Source: Moraxella sp035181385
GTDB taxonomy: Bacteria; Pseudomonadota; Gammaproteobacteria; Pseudomonadales; Moraxellaceae
NCBI RefSeq assembly: GCF_035181385.1
Contig: NZ_JAXCJK010000001.1
Coordinates: 848,179-912,178 of the forward strand
Direction of reading: 5' to 3'
Length of the DNA: 64,000 bases
A model generated the notes under the pieces. It was not told the origin of the DNA, ran no database searches, and saw only the letters and a program-made list of their open reading frames with translations. Position numbers and translations under genes: made by a program. This document shows, one piece after another, positions 44,996-53,984 of the stretch (position 1 is the stretch's first letter; every line of letters begins with the position of its first letter).

Positions 44996-46057
44996 ATGTA
45001 TATTAGCGTGTTTAAATTTATGCTGGTGATTGCAACAACCGCACTGGTGCTAGGCTGTGACAAACCCAACCAGATAATGAGCAAAGTCAACCAAAAAATT
45101 GACCATCGTGAAGATTCTGCCATCACCAGACGAGACCAACAACTTCAAGACAATGTCAATGAACACACCGCCATCATCAATGAAGACACGGTTATTTTGG
45201 CAGATGGCCACCTAAGTTCAGTAAAAACTGCACGCTATCAACCAAGTTTTTCATTAAAGGGTGTCATCACGCCTGCTCAACATACCACCTTAAAAAGCAT
45301 GAGCGACGCTACAATAGATGCAATTTTGGTTAATGTAGGCGATGCGGTCAAACATGGGCAGGCACTCATCACGCTATCTACAATCACACCAGCCCAAGCA
45401 GATGATTCACAAAACAAAAAACCCCATCAAATCATTACAATAACCGCCCCATTTGACGGCATAATTGACAGCATTGACATCAATCAAACAGATACCATCA
45501 GCACCCATACTCCACTGATTAGCCTATCAGATGTGTCAAAATACCAATTCATCAGCCACTTACCAAGCAACCTACAATCGCACATTCAAATTGGCAATAC
45601 CGTGGATTTAACCGTACATGGCAGACCTTTTAGTGGACAAGTAGCACTTATCGAAACTTCGCCATCAAAGCAAAATACGATTGATGTATATGTAAAAATC
45701 TCCCCCACCAAAGAAAACCGTAATGCACTCAAATCTGGGCAAATCGCCAAAGGCATCATTGAATATGGTCAAATAGAAGTAGGTGCCCTCGTACCAGATT
45801 TTGCCATCATCGGCGAAAACCTGCAACCTCTTAACCTTGCCCAATTATATGCCCCACCCCACAAACCCCTTGCACCAATTCCCGCTTACGCATGGGTCGT
45901 CAAACAAGACGCAAGTCTAAAACTTGCAAAAATCCATGTCATTGAATACCAGACCACAACACGCCGATTTTTAGTGTCAGGCATCACCGATGACAGCCTG
46001 CTTGTGTTGACAAACTTACCCAAAGATGCCAATGGTAAGCGTGCGGTCATTGATTAG
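44996..46057 (+). CDS. RND efflux periplasmic adaptor (HlyD/MFP family) lipoprotein
   Basis: 353 residues. Lipoprotein signal ends LGC (Cys 21), then a polar linker, a lipoyl-type half motif (TLKSMSDATIDAILVNVGDAVKHGQALITL), the second half (ITAPFDGIIDSIDINQTDTISTHTPLISL; both quoted in part elsewhere as family-typical), a beta-barrel and a C-terminal membrane-proximal domain. The hairpin between the lipoyl halves is almost absent (about 20 residues), so it is a short adaptor. No RND or ABC pump or outer-membrane channel is adjacent; instead a two-component system follows. Its partner is unknown. Confidence 0.82.
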   Translation: MYISVFKFMLVIATTALVLGCDKPNQIMSKVNQKIDHREDSAITRRDQQLQDNVNEHTAIINEDTVILADGHLSSVKTARYQPSFSLKGVITPAQHTTLKSMSDATIDAILVNVGDAVKHGQALITLSTITPAQADDSQNKKPHQIITITAPFDGIIDSIDINQTDTISTHTPLISLSDVSKYQFISHLPSNLQSHIQIGNTVDLTVHGRPFSGQVALIETSPSKQNTIDVYVKISPTKENRNALKSGQIAKGIIEYGQIEVGALVPDFAIIGENLQPLNLAQLYAPPHKPLAPIPAYAWVVKQDASLKLAKIHVIEYQTTTRRFLVSGITDDSLLVLTNLPKDANGKRAVID

Positions 46058-46173
46058 ACCCATCTTGTTCAACGCAGGTCAATTGTTACAGACGAATCAT
46101 AAAAATGGATAAAACCTTACGCAATTCTTGGAAAGATTGCACAAAATTCATAAAAATTCAAAATTAGCTACAA

Positions 46174-46198
46174 TTTAACACTTGCTAATATTGTTAAA
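46174..46198. promoter_or_regulatory. Possible operator upstream of the response regulator
   Basis: TTTAAC and GTTAAA, 13 bp apart, use the same TTAAC/GTTAA half-site as the inverted repeat before the adaptor gene at 44950. A direct repeat AATTCA with 11-bp period lies nearby at about 46146-46162. Confidence 0.35.
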
Positions 46199-46268
46199 GA
46201 TTGGCAAGATATACCCTAATTTTTAGTTTTTCTTTTTAATTTTTTTTTGGGAATGTGGAACAACAGCC

Positions 46269-46991
46269 ATGAATAAGCAAATTTTACTCATTGAAGATGA
46301 CCCAGATTTGGCAGAATTAGTCAGTGAATATCTGTCAATGAATTACTACGAGATACATCATGCCGCCACAGGCCAAGCAGGCCTTGATTTACTTGATGCC
46401 AAAGAACGCGACATCAGCCTGATTGTGCTTGATTTGATGTTGCCTGACATGGACGGTATGCAAGTGTGTCAAAAAGTGCGTGGTGCTAAAAACCCTCAGA
46501 TTAATAAAGTACCCATCGTGATGCTAACCGCCAAAGGCGATACCACCGACCGTGTATTGGGTCTTGAAATGGGAGCAGATGATTACATCTCCAAGCCATT
46601 TGAGCCACGCGAACTGCTGGCACGCATCCGTGCTGTACTGCGTCGCCACGAGACACCAAATCAAGCCAACCTACACTCTGGCAGTCTAACCTTTGGGCGT
46701 TTGGCCATATTTCCAGACAGCCACGAGGTAACCATTGATGACAAAATTGTTCGTCTAACCACTCATCAATTTCAACTATTGCACTACTTTGCAACCCACG
46801 CAGGCAAGGTGCTCAATCGTGAACAACTATGGCAAGCCATGCCAAATGATGACAGCTCTGAGAATATTGACCGTGCGATTGATGTGCATATCTCTCGTTT
46901 GCGTGCATTGATTGAGGACAATCCACGCCAGCCTAAGCGTATCATCACAGTACGAGGTGTTGGCTATCAGTTTGCCACCGACCAAGTGTGA
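46269..46991 (+). CDS. OmpR-family response regulator
   Basis: 240 residues. Receiver: ILLIEDDPDLAEL, phosphoacceptor Asp in LIVLDLMLPDMDG, Thr in VMLTAKGDTTDR, Lys in YISKPFEPREL. Winged helix: LTTHQFQLLHYFATHAGKVLNREQLW, IDVHISRLRALIEDNP, RGVGYQFA. It is transcribed ahead of its kinase. The target genes are unknown; the adaptor gene upstream is a candidate by position and by shared half-sites. A 210-bp region with possible operators precedes it. Confidence 0.92.
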   Translation: MNKQILLIEDDPDLAELVSEYLSMNYYEIHHAATGQAGLDLLDAKERDISLIVLDLMLPDMDGMQVCQKVRGAKNPQINKVPIVMLTAKGDTTDRVLGLEMGADDYISKPFEPRELLARIRAVLRRHETPNQANLHSGSLTFGRLAIFPDSHEVTIDDKIVRLTTHQFQLLHYFATHAGKVLNREQLWQAMPNDDSSENIDRAIDVHISRLRALIEDNPRQPKRIITVRGVGYQFATDQV

Positions 46992-47005
46992 TCTTTTTAT
47001 GTTAC

Positions 47006-47032
47006 AAGACCATCACTTAGATGGTCTTTTTT
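47006..47032 (+). terminator. Terminator between response regulator and kinase
   Basis: AAGACCATC, loop ACTTA, GATGGTCTT followed by TTTT: perfect nine-bp stem 14 bp after the regulator stop. Confidence 0.85.
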
Positions 47033-47109
47033 GTTTAAGTCAAAGGTGCTTATTAAATGATTTGTTTTAATAAGCTTAAAAAAAATTCACATCAAAATTG
47101 GCATGATTT

Positions 47110-48642
47110 ATGAAAAATCGTTTTGGTCTTAATTCAGTTTTTGCTCAGCTTTTTGTGAGTGTTTTTTTGGCAATCATTGCTTTTGCGATTGCCATGGTAC
47201 TGCTTGCCCAATTGGTGCATAATAATTCTGACAGCATGCGTTCAAAGGCAATTGCCGAACAAATCATGACGCAAATCAATCCGCTCATCGCCGAAGCCGA
47301 AGCCTTAAACAAAAAAAATGAATTGCTACGAGCAAGATTTATATTGGTCATCGTTAAGCGTAGCTTTGATATTTTTGATGAGAGCTTAAATGCCAAAATT
47401 GGATTGTACGCACCTGATGGTGAGTTGGTCTTACAAACCGAAGACAGTGGTCTGCCACCAAAAATTAGTCAAGACGAAACATGGCTTGACATCATCATGC
47501 CTGATGTGTTCTCACCCACCAATCACCATGTTACTTTGACAAATGCCTCAGGCTATCGATTGTGGTATGAAAGTCGCACACCACCAGAACGGCCATTTGT
47601 TGCGATACTAAACTTATTTACAGGCACACTACTGCTTGTACTCATCATGTCGGCAGTGCTATGGTGGATTGCCCGAAACATCACTTGGCGTATCAATCAT
47701 CTAAGCCGACAAATGCTAAAACTCGGTGATGGCGATTTTAGCGTAAGAGCCGATGAACAAGGCAATGACGAGATTGCCACACTCGCCTATGGTTTTAACC
47801 AATCTGCCCAAAAAATTGAACAGCTTATCAACGCCAACAATCTGCTTCTTGCTCATGCCTCACACGAGTTTCGCACGCCAATCACACGCATTCGCTTGCA
47901 AATTGAGATGATGAATATGCTTGCTGACAAACTAAATGATGACGATAAAGCGAAATTTGACAAGCGAGCCACCGCCATCAACCGTGATTTGACAGGACTG
48001 AACGACTTGGTAGAAAGTATCTTGCTAGTCAGTCGTCTGGATGCAGGTCATGCTTTAGAATCTACCGAACAAGTTGATTTGTATGAGCTGATACGCACAG
48101 AATGCCAGCATTATTCTGAAGTATCGTTATTTGCCGAATCTGTTGTCATGACCGCTCAACCTAAGCTACTGACTCATCTGATACGCAACTTACTTAACAA
48201 TGCCATGATTCATGGCATCGCACCCATTGAAGTCTATGTTTATGAGACAATAGATACGACCAATGCAGGCGATATTCCAAGTACTTTGGTAGAGACTTCA
48301 CTTACCGCCAATGACAGCGAAACGCCCAAGAAAGTCAAAAAACCTTTGCTGAGTTTTTCAAGGCAAAAAGACCAGCCGTCCAAAGAACCTGCTTTTGCTG
48401 TGATTGCGGTAATTGACCAAGGCAATGGCATACCCCAAGACAAACGCATTGATATTTTTAGTCCATTTGTGCGTCTAAAACAAGAAAAAAAGGGCTCAGG
48501 GCTTGGCTTATCACTGGTTTCACAAATCATAGAGGCACATCATGGTCAAATCATTACCGATACATGGCAAGGTAAGACTCGCTTTTTGGTAACACTGCCC
48601 TTAAAGTCAAAAACAGGCTTTAAGGACAACCAAAATACCTAA
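47110..48642 (+). CDS. Sensor histidine kinase with an insertion in the ATPase domain
   Basis: 510 residues. TM1 at about 12-34, periplasmic sensor to about 158, TM2 at about 168-192, HAMP (ARNITWRINHLSRQML), H-box HASHEFRTPITRIRL, N-box NLLNNAMIHG, G1 VIDQGNGIP, F IFSPFVRLK, G2 GSGLGLSLV. Between the N-box and G1 about 47 extra residues rich in Ser, Thr, Lys and Pro are inserted, where most kinases have only a short loop. Its regulator lies upstream across a terminator. Confidence 0.92.
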   Translation: MKNRFGLNSVFAQLFVSVFLAIIAFAIAMVLLAQLVHNNSDSMRSKAIAEQIMTQINPLIAEAEALNKKNELLRARFILVIVKRSFDIFDESLNAKIGLYAPDGELVLQTEDSGLPPKISQDETWLDIIMPDVFSPTNHHVTLTNASGYRLWYESRTPPERPFVAILNLFTGTLLLVLIMSAVLWWIARNITWRINHLSRQMLKLGDGDFSVRADEQGNDEIATLAYGFNQSAQKIEQLINANNLLLAHASHEFRTPITRIRLQIEMMNMLADKLNDDDKAKFDKRATAINRDLTGLNDLVESILLVSRLDAGHALESTEQVDLYELIRTECQHYSEVSLFAESVVMTAQPKLLTHLIRNLLNNAMIHGIAPIEVYVYETIDTTNAGDIPSTLVETSLTANDSETPKKVKKPLLSFSRQKDQPSKEPAFAVIAVIDQGNGIPQDKRIDIFSPFVRLKQEKKGSGLGLSLVSQIIEAHHGQIITDTWQGKTRFLVTLPLKSKTGFKDNQNT

Positions 48643-48656
48643 TCAAACCAAAATCA

Positions 48657-48683
48657 AAAGCCATCATAACGATGGCTTTTTTG
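48657..48683. terminator. Terminator between kinase and prc
   Basis: AAAAGCCATC, loop ATAAC, GATGGCTTTTTT: ten-bp perfect stem serving the plus-strand kinase and possibly the convergent prc gene. Confidence 0.88.
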
Positions 48684-48715
48684 CTACTTAATTCAACACC
48701 ATTTGATAGAATAAA

Positions 48716-50887
48716 TCATTTTTTTGCATCAAACATTAAGCGTGCTGCTTCCAAAACATAAGCTTCGTCCTCTGGTAATTTAGGGCGTAGATTTTCTTTC
48801 ATTGCACCACGCTCTTCGGCCAGTGCATCTACGCTGGCTTGATAAGTCGCCCAATCGGTATAAGGCTTTTCACCCATGGCTTGACGGCGTGCATTTTCAG
48901 CAGCCAAAGTACGATTCTCAACTTCTTTGGTTTTGGCACGGCGTTTGTCAATATTGACATCGGTCGGCTTTTTACGGTCATCAAGAGCTCGAATGGCATT
49001 AAGTTCAGTAAGGTACTGAAACTGTGGATTTTTGGCTTGGCGAGCTTTGGAAATGGCGGACAATCTTTTAATCAAATCTTGGTTGTACTCACCTTCTGCA
49101 ACAAAATTAGTGGTAGCAATCATGTCCCATTCAAGTGGGTTTTTATACTCTCTTTCGCCAAACTCAATACCCTCATAGATATTGACCAATTCAATGTCAG
49201 GCACTACGCCCTTGTTCTGGGTACTACCGCCATTGATGCGGTAGAATTTACGCTGAGTAATCGTCGCTGAACCAAGTGCCAAATCATCACGCCGAGATTG
49301 GGCAGAGCCCTTGCCTGTTGTGGTGCTGCCAACAACCAAACCACGCCCATAATCTTGTATCGCCGCCGAAAAAATCTCCGATGCAGATGCTGAACCCAGA
49401 TTAATTAATACTGACATATCGCCCGCATACAACTGCTCCCCACCATCTTCATCAGCATAAACTTGTACATTGCCCTGATTGTCACGAATTTGCACGACAG
49501 GACCTTGTTTAATAAAAAGCCCAAGCATTTTTGCCACTTCATCAAGAGAGCCACCAGGGTTGTTACGCAAATCCACCACCAAGCCATCAATACCTTCTTC
49601 TCTTAGTGCTTTTAATGCTTTTTCGGTATCAAAACTAACCGACCGATAATCATTAACACCAACACCGCTAAGACGGGCTTTGAAATTTAAATAAAAACTT
49701 GGAATCTCAATCACGCCCACACGCTTGGTTGCCCCATCGTATGGCACCTCAACCACACGATACTGCACACCAGATTCATCTTGCTTGACGACATCACGCA
49801 CAATAGTAACATTGCGTGCAGCACTGTCTGGAGCATTAGGCTGTTTGACCTTGATGGTTACAGGCGTTCCTTTTGCACCACGAATCAATGCCACAATTTC
49901 ACGCGTGGTAAATCCAATGGTATCAACCATTTTACCATCTTCTTGTGCCACCCCAATAATAAGATCATTAGCTCTGATTTGCCCTGTTTTTTGAGCAGGT
50001 CCACCATCAACCAAACTGATGATGCGTGTATAGTCAGGGTTTTTGCGATCAGGACGAATTGACACACCGATACCTTCTAATTGCAAATTTGATTGAATCT
50101 GCATTTCATTAGCCTGCACAGGTGCATAATAATTACTGTGTGGGTCATATGCCATCATCGCCGCATTTAAGATACCCTCCATAATTTCATCATTTTTTAG
50201 GCGGCCAAGTTGTTGCTTTTGGCGATTAATGCGATTAAGCAAAATTTCATTTGGCGTACGGTTCTCACCCTTAACCAAATCCTGACCCTTGGCAAGCTCT
50301 GGGTTTTCCAAAAACGCCTTGTCTTTTGCTTTGTCATCTTCTTGGTTTAGCGTGATATTAATGAGTGCATAAGCGGTCTGATTTTGCCAATATTGTCGTT
50401 GTTCCGCCTCATCTTTAAAGCGTGGTGCATCTTCACGGTCAAGAATGATGGCCTGATCGGTGTGCAGATTCACATCACCTGCAAGCATTTGTTTGGCCGT
50501 GTCATAATATTCATTAGCACGAGTGCGATAGCGTTCAAAAATCTCTATCCCTGCGGACAAATCGCCTCGTTTTAATCGTTCAGCATAAGTATCACCATAC
50601 TTATTCATGAATTCATCAACATCAGATTGCAACAGCAGCGTGCGTGATGCGTCCAAACTATCAAAATAAGTTTCTAGGATTTTTTTGCCCATTTGACGGT
50701 CAAGCGGTTGTTTTAGATAATGTGTGCGATCAAGCAATAAAGACACTTGGCGTGCAACCATTTTTTGCTCAATATTTGGCTCAAAGCCCTGCTTGTCTGC
50801 CGCCTGTGCCACCATGCCAACACTTTGTGCCAATAGTACACTCACAATGGCTGTCGCCATGCCCGACCACAAAAATTGTCGTTTCAT
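48716..50887 (-). CDS. prc: Tail-specific (carboxy-terminal processing) protease Prc/Tsp
   Basis: Periplasmic serine protease of family S41 degrading proteins with apolar C-termini and regulating murein hydrolases. Start ATG 50887 with AGGTGA five bases before it; signal peptide to about VAQA. PDZ domain near residues 240-330 (LEGIGVSI, GGPAQKTGQI), catalytic Ser in GSASASEIFSAA and Lys in TTTGKGSAQ, and a long C-terminal helical part. About 723 residues, the long form as in Escherichia coli Prc. Confidence 0.95.
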   Translation of the reverse strand: MKRQFLWSGMATAIVSVLLAQSVGMVAQAADKQGFEPNIEQKMVARQVSLLLDRTHYLKQPLDRQMGKKILETYFDSLDASRTLLLQSDVDEFMNKYGDTYAERLKRGDLSAGIEIFERYRTRANEYYDTAKQMLAGDVNLHTDQAIILDREDAPRFKDEAEQRQYWQNQTAYALINITLNQEDDKAKDKAFLENPELAKGQDLVKGENRTPNEILLNRINRQKQQLGRLKNDEIMEGILNAAMMAYDPHSNYYAPVQANEMQIQSNLQLEGIGVSIRPDRKNPDYTRIISLVDGGPAQKTGQIRANDLIIGVAQEDGKMVDTIGFTTREIVALIRGAKGTPVTIKVKQPNAPDSAARNVTIVRDVVKQDESGVQYRVVEVPYDGATKRVGVIEIPSFYLNFKARLSGVGVNDYRSVSFDTEKALKALREEGIDGLVVDLRNNPGGSLDEVAKMLGLFIKQGPVVQIRDNQGNVQVYADEDGGEQLYAGDMSVLINLGSASASEIFSAAIQDYGRGLVVGSTTTGKGSAQSRRDDLALGSATITQRKFYRINGGSTQNKGVVPDIELVNIYEGIEFGEREYKNPLEWDMIATTNFVAEGEYNQDLIKRLSAISKARQAKNPQFQYLTELNAIRALDDRKKPTDVNIDKRRAKTKEVENRTLAAENARRQAMGEKPYTDWATYQASVDALAEERGAMKENLRPKLPEDEAYVLEAARLMFDAKK

Positions 50888-51070
50888 TATATTCACCTAT
50901 AATTGCAATCAATATTAAAAATTATTAAGAAAAATTGGCATTATCTTATCATACTCAATCTTGTTTGTGTGATGGTTTTTGTGAGTAAATTTCTTTAAAT
51001 AGATACATTCCCCCAAAATCATGGCATAATAAGCAACATTATTAAAATTTTAGCAAAATATAGGTAAAAC

Positions 51071-52147
51071 ATGGCAAATGGCATCATTATGGCCGATGTA
51101 GATGGCACAGTTTTAACAGACGCAGATAAAAAATTTTTGGCAAATGATGAGATTGGCGGTATCATCATCTTTGCACGCAATGTCCAATCTGCCACACAAG
51201 TGCGTGCACTTACCGATGCCATACGAGCCATCAACCCAAACATCATCATTGCTGCCGACCAAGAAGGCGGACGCGTCGCACGCTTTCGAAATGGTTTTTC
51301 ACCCCTGCCTGCCATGGGTGAACTTGGCAAAATTTATGACAAAAATCACAAGTTGGCCTCATCGCTTGCCTATGATGCAGGCTATTTGATGGCGTGCGAA
51401 GTGCTGGCAGTGGGTGTAGACATCAGCTTTGCACCTGTGCTAGACATCAATGGGTGTAGCACGGTGATTGGCGACCGTGCTTTTCACACCAAACCACAAA
51501 TTGTTACCAAGCTGTCTGCACAATTCATTGATGGTATGCACGATGCTGGCATGAAAGCCACGGGCAAGCATTTTCCTGGTCATGGCTCCATTGCTCCCGA
51601 CTCACACATTGCTGAGGCGGTAGATAATCGCAAGCTTGATGAGATTTGGGAACAAGACTTGATCAGTTTTAGACAAAATTTGGATAAACTAGATGCCATC
51701 ATGCCTGCTCATGTCATTTTTAGCCAAGTTGATGATAAGCCCGCTGGCTTTTCTACCATCTGGCTGCAAGAGATTTTAAGAAAACAATTGGGGTTTGATG
51801 GCGTCATTTTTAGTGATGATTTATCTATGAAAGCAGCCTGTGTCGTTGGTGGCGTCAAAGAGCGTGTTGAGTACGCCATCAATGCAGGCTGTGATATGGC
51901 ATTAGTATGCAACAATCGTGAAGATGCTCTACAAGCTGTACATACTGCCAAAAAAATGCCCAATCTGCCAAACCGTTTTCACCGCATGAAAAGCATCATT
52001 CCTACTTGGCAAGGCGACTTAGACTCATCTTGTCAAGTTTTTCCACACTATCATGTTGCCAAAGACAATATACAACGCACTTTTTTTATGAATCATGCAG
52101 ACACCATCAAACCAAAAGACCCAACCGATTATATTAATAAGGCATAA
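51071..52147 (+). CDS. nagZ: Beta-N-acetylhexosaminidase NagZ
   Basis: Family GH3 enzyme of peptidoglycan recycling that removes GlcNAc from anhydro-muropeptides in the cytoplasm. DQEGGRVARFR at residues about 64-74, the catalytic KHFPGHG...DSH loop, FSDDLSM with the nucleophile Asp. 358 residues. No signal peptide, as expected. It is nine bases before ppaC, so nagZ-ppaC-leuE probably form a unit. Confidence 0.95.
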   Translation: MANGIIMADVDGTVLTDADKKFLANDEIGGIIIFARNVQSATQVRALTDAIRAINPNIIIAADQEGGRVARFRNGFSPLPAMGELGKIYDKNHKLASSLAYDAGYLMACEVLAVGVDISFAPVLDINGCSTVIGDRAFHTKPQIVTKLSAQFIDGMHDAGMKATGKHFPGHGSIAPDSHIAEAVDNRKLDEIWEQDLISFRQNLDKLDAIMPAHVIFSQVDDKPAGFSTIWLQEILRKQLGFDGVIFSDDLSMKAACVVGGVKERVEYAINAGCDMALVCNNREDALQAVHTAKKMPNLPNRFHRMKSIIPTWQGDLDSSCQVFPHYHVAKDNIQRTFFMNHADTIKPKDPTDYINKA

Positions 52148-52162
52148 AACAAAGAGGTGATC

Positions 52163-53173
52163 ATGTATCATATATTCGGACACACCAGCCCTGACACAGA
52201 CGCTTTTGCCTCAGCGTTTGTGATGGCATACTATCTAAACGCACAAGACATTCATGCCACCGCCTATCGACTTGGCAAGCCAAACCCTGAAACAGCTTTT
52301 ATGATTGAGCATTTATCCAATTGGTTTGCTGATGAAATGTACAGATTGGACAACGATTTATTGCCTTATTTGGATCCCAATAATCCATTGACCACCTTAA
52401 CAAAAGGGGATAAAATCGGCTTAACTGACCACAACGAACAGACTCAATCGATTGCCAATTTATTTGATTTTGACATTTGCTTTATTATTGATCATCACAA
52501 ATTAAATTTATCCACACCCACAACCGCTTATGTTCGCATAGCACCTGTTGGTTGCACTTGTACAATTTTATACGAAATGCTTGTTCAAAAATCCATCACC
52601 ATCACACCATTCATTGCCACACTCATGCTATTTGCCATCATCTCAGACACTCTTAATTTAACTGGCCCTACCACGACTGACGATGACAAATATGTGTTAA
52701 AAAAATTATTAAAAATCATTGGCTTATCAAAAAATGATCAAGACAAACTGGCTGAGCAAATGTTTTTGGCAAAAAGCAATATTCATCATCTATCTGCTCG
52801 TGAAATTTTATTAATGGATTATAAAGAATACAACTTTGGTGATAAAAAATGGGGCATTGCAGGCATTGAGACAATGGACATTTCTCAGATTTTGGCACGC
52901 TGTGATGAATTGGCACAAATGGCCCACACACTCCAAAAACAAAAGAATCTTGACCACTTTATGGTTGCCATTGCCAACATTAAGGATAAAATCGGCTATG
53001 CCCTCACCCATGATGCCAAGCAAGACGCCATCATCAGTAAGGTCTTTAATGCCGTACCAAAAAATGGTTTGTTTATTTTAGATGGTATCGTCAGTCGCAA
53101 AAAACAAATTGTTCCTTTGCTTGAAAATCATTACCATCACTCATCAAAAAAGTATCTCACATCTGAACAATAA
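52163..53173 (+). CDS. ppaC: Manganese-dependent inorganic pyrophosphatase (family II)
   Basis: DHH-family PPase hydrolysing pyrophosphate. Start ATG 52163 with AGAGGTGA upstream. Metal motifs: IFGHTSPDTDAFAS at the N-terminus, TDHNE, DHHKLN and SDTLNLTGP; the C-terminal active-site motif is SRKKQIVP. 336 residues, slightly longer than the usual 305-310. Family II enzymes are typical of Firmicutes and scattered in gammaproteobacteria. Confidence 0.93.
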   Translation: MYHIFGHTSPDTDAFASAFVMAYYLNAQDIHATAYRLGKPNPETAFMIEHLSNWFADEMYRLDNDLLPYLDPNNPLTTLTKGDKIGLTDHNEQTQSIANLFDFDICFIIDHHKLNLSTPTTAYVRIAPVGCTCTILYEMLVQKSITITPFIATLMLFAIISDTLNLTGPTTTDDDKYVLKKLLKIIGLSKNDQDKLAEQMFLAKSNIHHLSAREILLMDYKEYNFGDKKWGIAGIETMDISQILARCDELAQMAHTLQKQKNLDHFMVAIANIKDKIGYALTHDAKQDAIISKVFNAVPKNGLFILDGIVSRKKQIVPLLENHYHHSSKKYLTSEQ

Positions 53174-53195
53174 CAAGGTTAAAAAGGTTTGAAAA

Positions 53196-53846
53196 ATGTT
53201 TGGCATCACCGACTTAATCACTTATCTTATTGGCGTCATTGTGGTCATCACACTACCTGGACCAAACACTCTATATTGCCTATCAGTATCGGCCTCACAG
53301 GGTAGAAAAGCAGGAGCATGGGTGATGGCAGGCGTTCTCATCGGCGATAGCTTGCTCATGCTCGCTACCGTCTTGGGGGCGGGCACACTGTTAAAAATCT
53401 ATCCTGCTGTGTTTGATGGCATCAAACTCATCGGTGGAGGTTATTTGGCATATCTTGGCATACGGCTCATCATCGGAGCGTATCATACCTTTAAAAATCG
53501 CCATATGATTGCAGGCAAGACTTTCACTCCGCCCAATATCCCCAAGCAAAACTTTTTTTATCGCTCTTTATCACTGAGTCTTACCAACCCTAAGGCAATT
53601 TTGTTTTTCTTATCATTTTTTGTGCAGTTTGTTGATCCTAGCTACGATAAGCCATTTTTAAGCTTTTTTATCTTGGCGTTGATTTTGCAAATCGTGAGCT
53701 TTTCTTATTTGACCTTACTGACTTTTAGTGGCAAAAAACTGGCCGATCTGTTCGGTACCCGCCCTATGGTGATGGCGTTGGCAATGCTATTGGTTGGCTG
53801 TTTATTTATTAGTTTTGGGGTGAATTTATGGTTGACAAAGGTATAA
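53196..53846 (+). CDS. leuE: LysE-family amino-acid exporter, LeuE type
   Basis: Inner-membrane exporter of 216 residues with six hydrophobic segments. PGPNTLYCLSVSASQGRKAG and SLTNPKAILFFLSFFVQF match LeuE of Escherichia coli more closely than RhtB or LysE, implying leucine and related residues as substrate (inferred). It lies 22 bp after ppaC and before a strong terminator. Confidence 0.82.
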   Translation: MFGITDLITYLIGVIVVITLPGPNTLYCLSVSASQGRKAGAWVMAGVLIGDSLLMLATVLGAGTLLKIYPAVFDGIKLIGGGYLAYLGIRLIIGAYHTFKNRHMIAGKTFTPPNIPKQNFFYRSLSLSLTNPKAILFFLSFFVQFVDPSYDKPFLSFFILALILQIVSFSYLTLLTFSGKKLADLFGTRPMVMALAMLLVGCLFISFGVNLWLTKV

Positions 53847-53914
53847 ACTGACCAAAATCTTCTCAAGCCGATTGATTTAGATTTTAGCTTGCCATACCAC
53901 CATCTAAATATTTA

Positions 53915-53946
53915 AAAAACCCCAAAGCCGACACTTTGGGGTTTTG
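53915..53946. terminator. Bidirectional terminator between leuE and glcB
   Basis: AAAACCCCAAAG, loop CCGACA, CTTTGGGGTTTT: 12-bp perfect stem between convergent genes. Confidence 0.92.
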
Positions 53947-53984
53947 TGTTTAAGGTTTACATTTTTGCATTAATCGCTTGAAAA

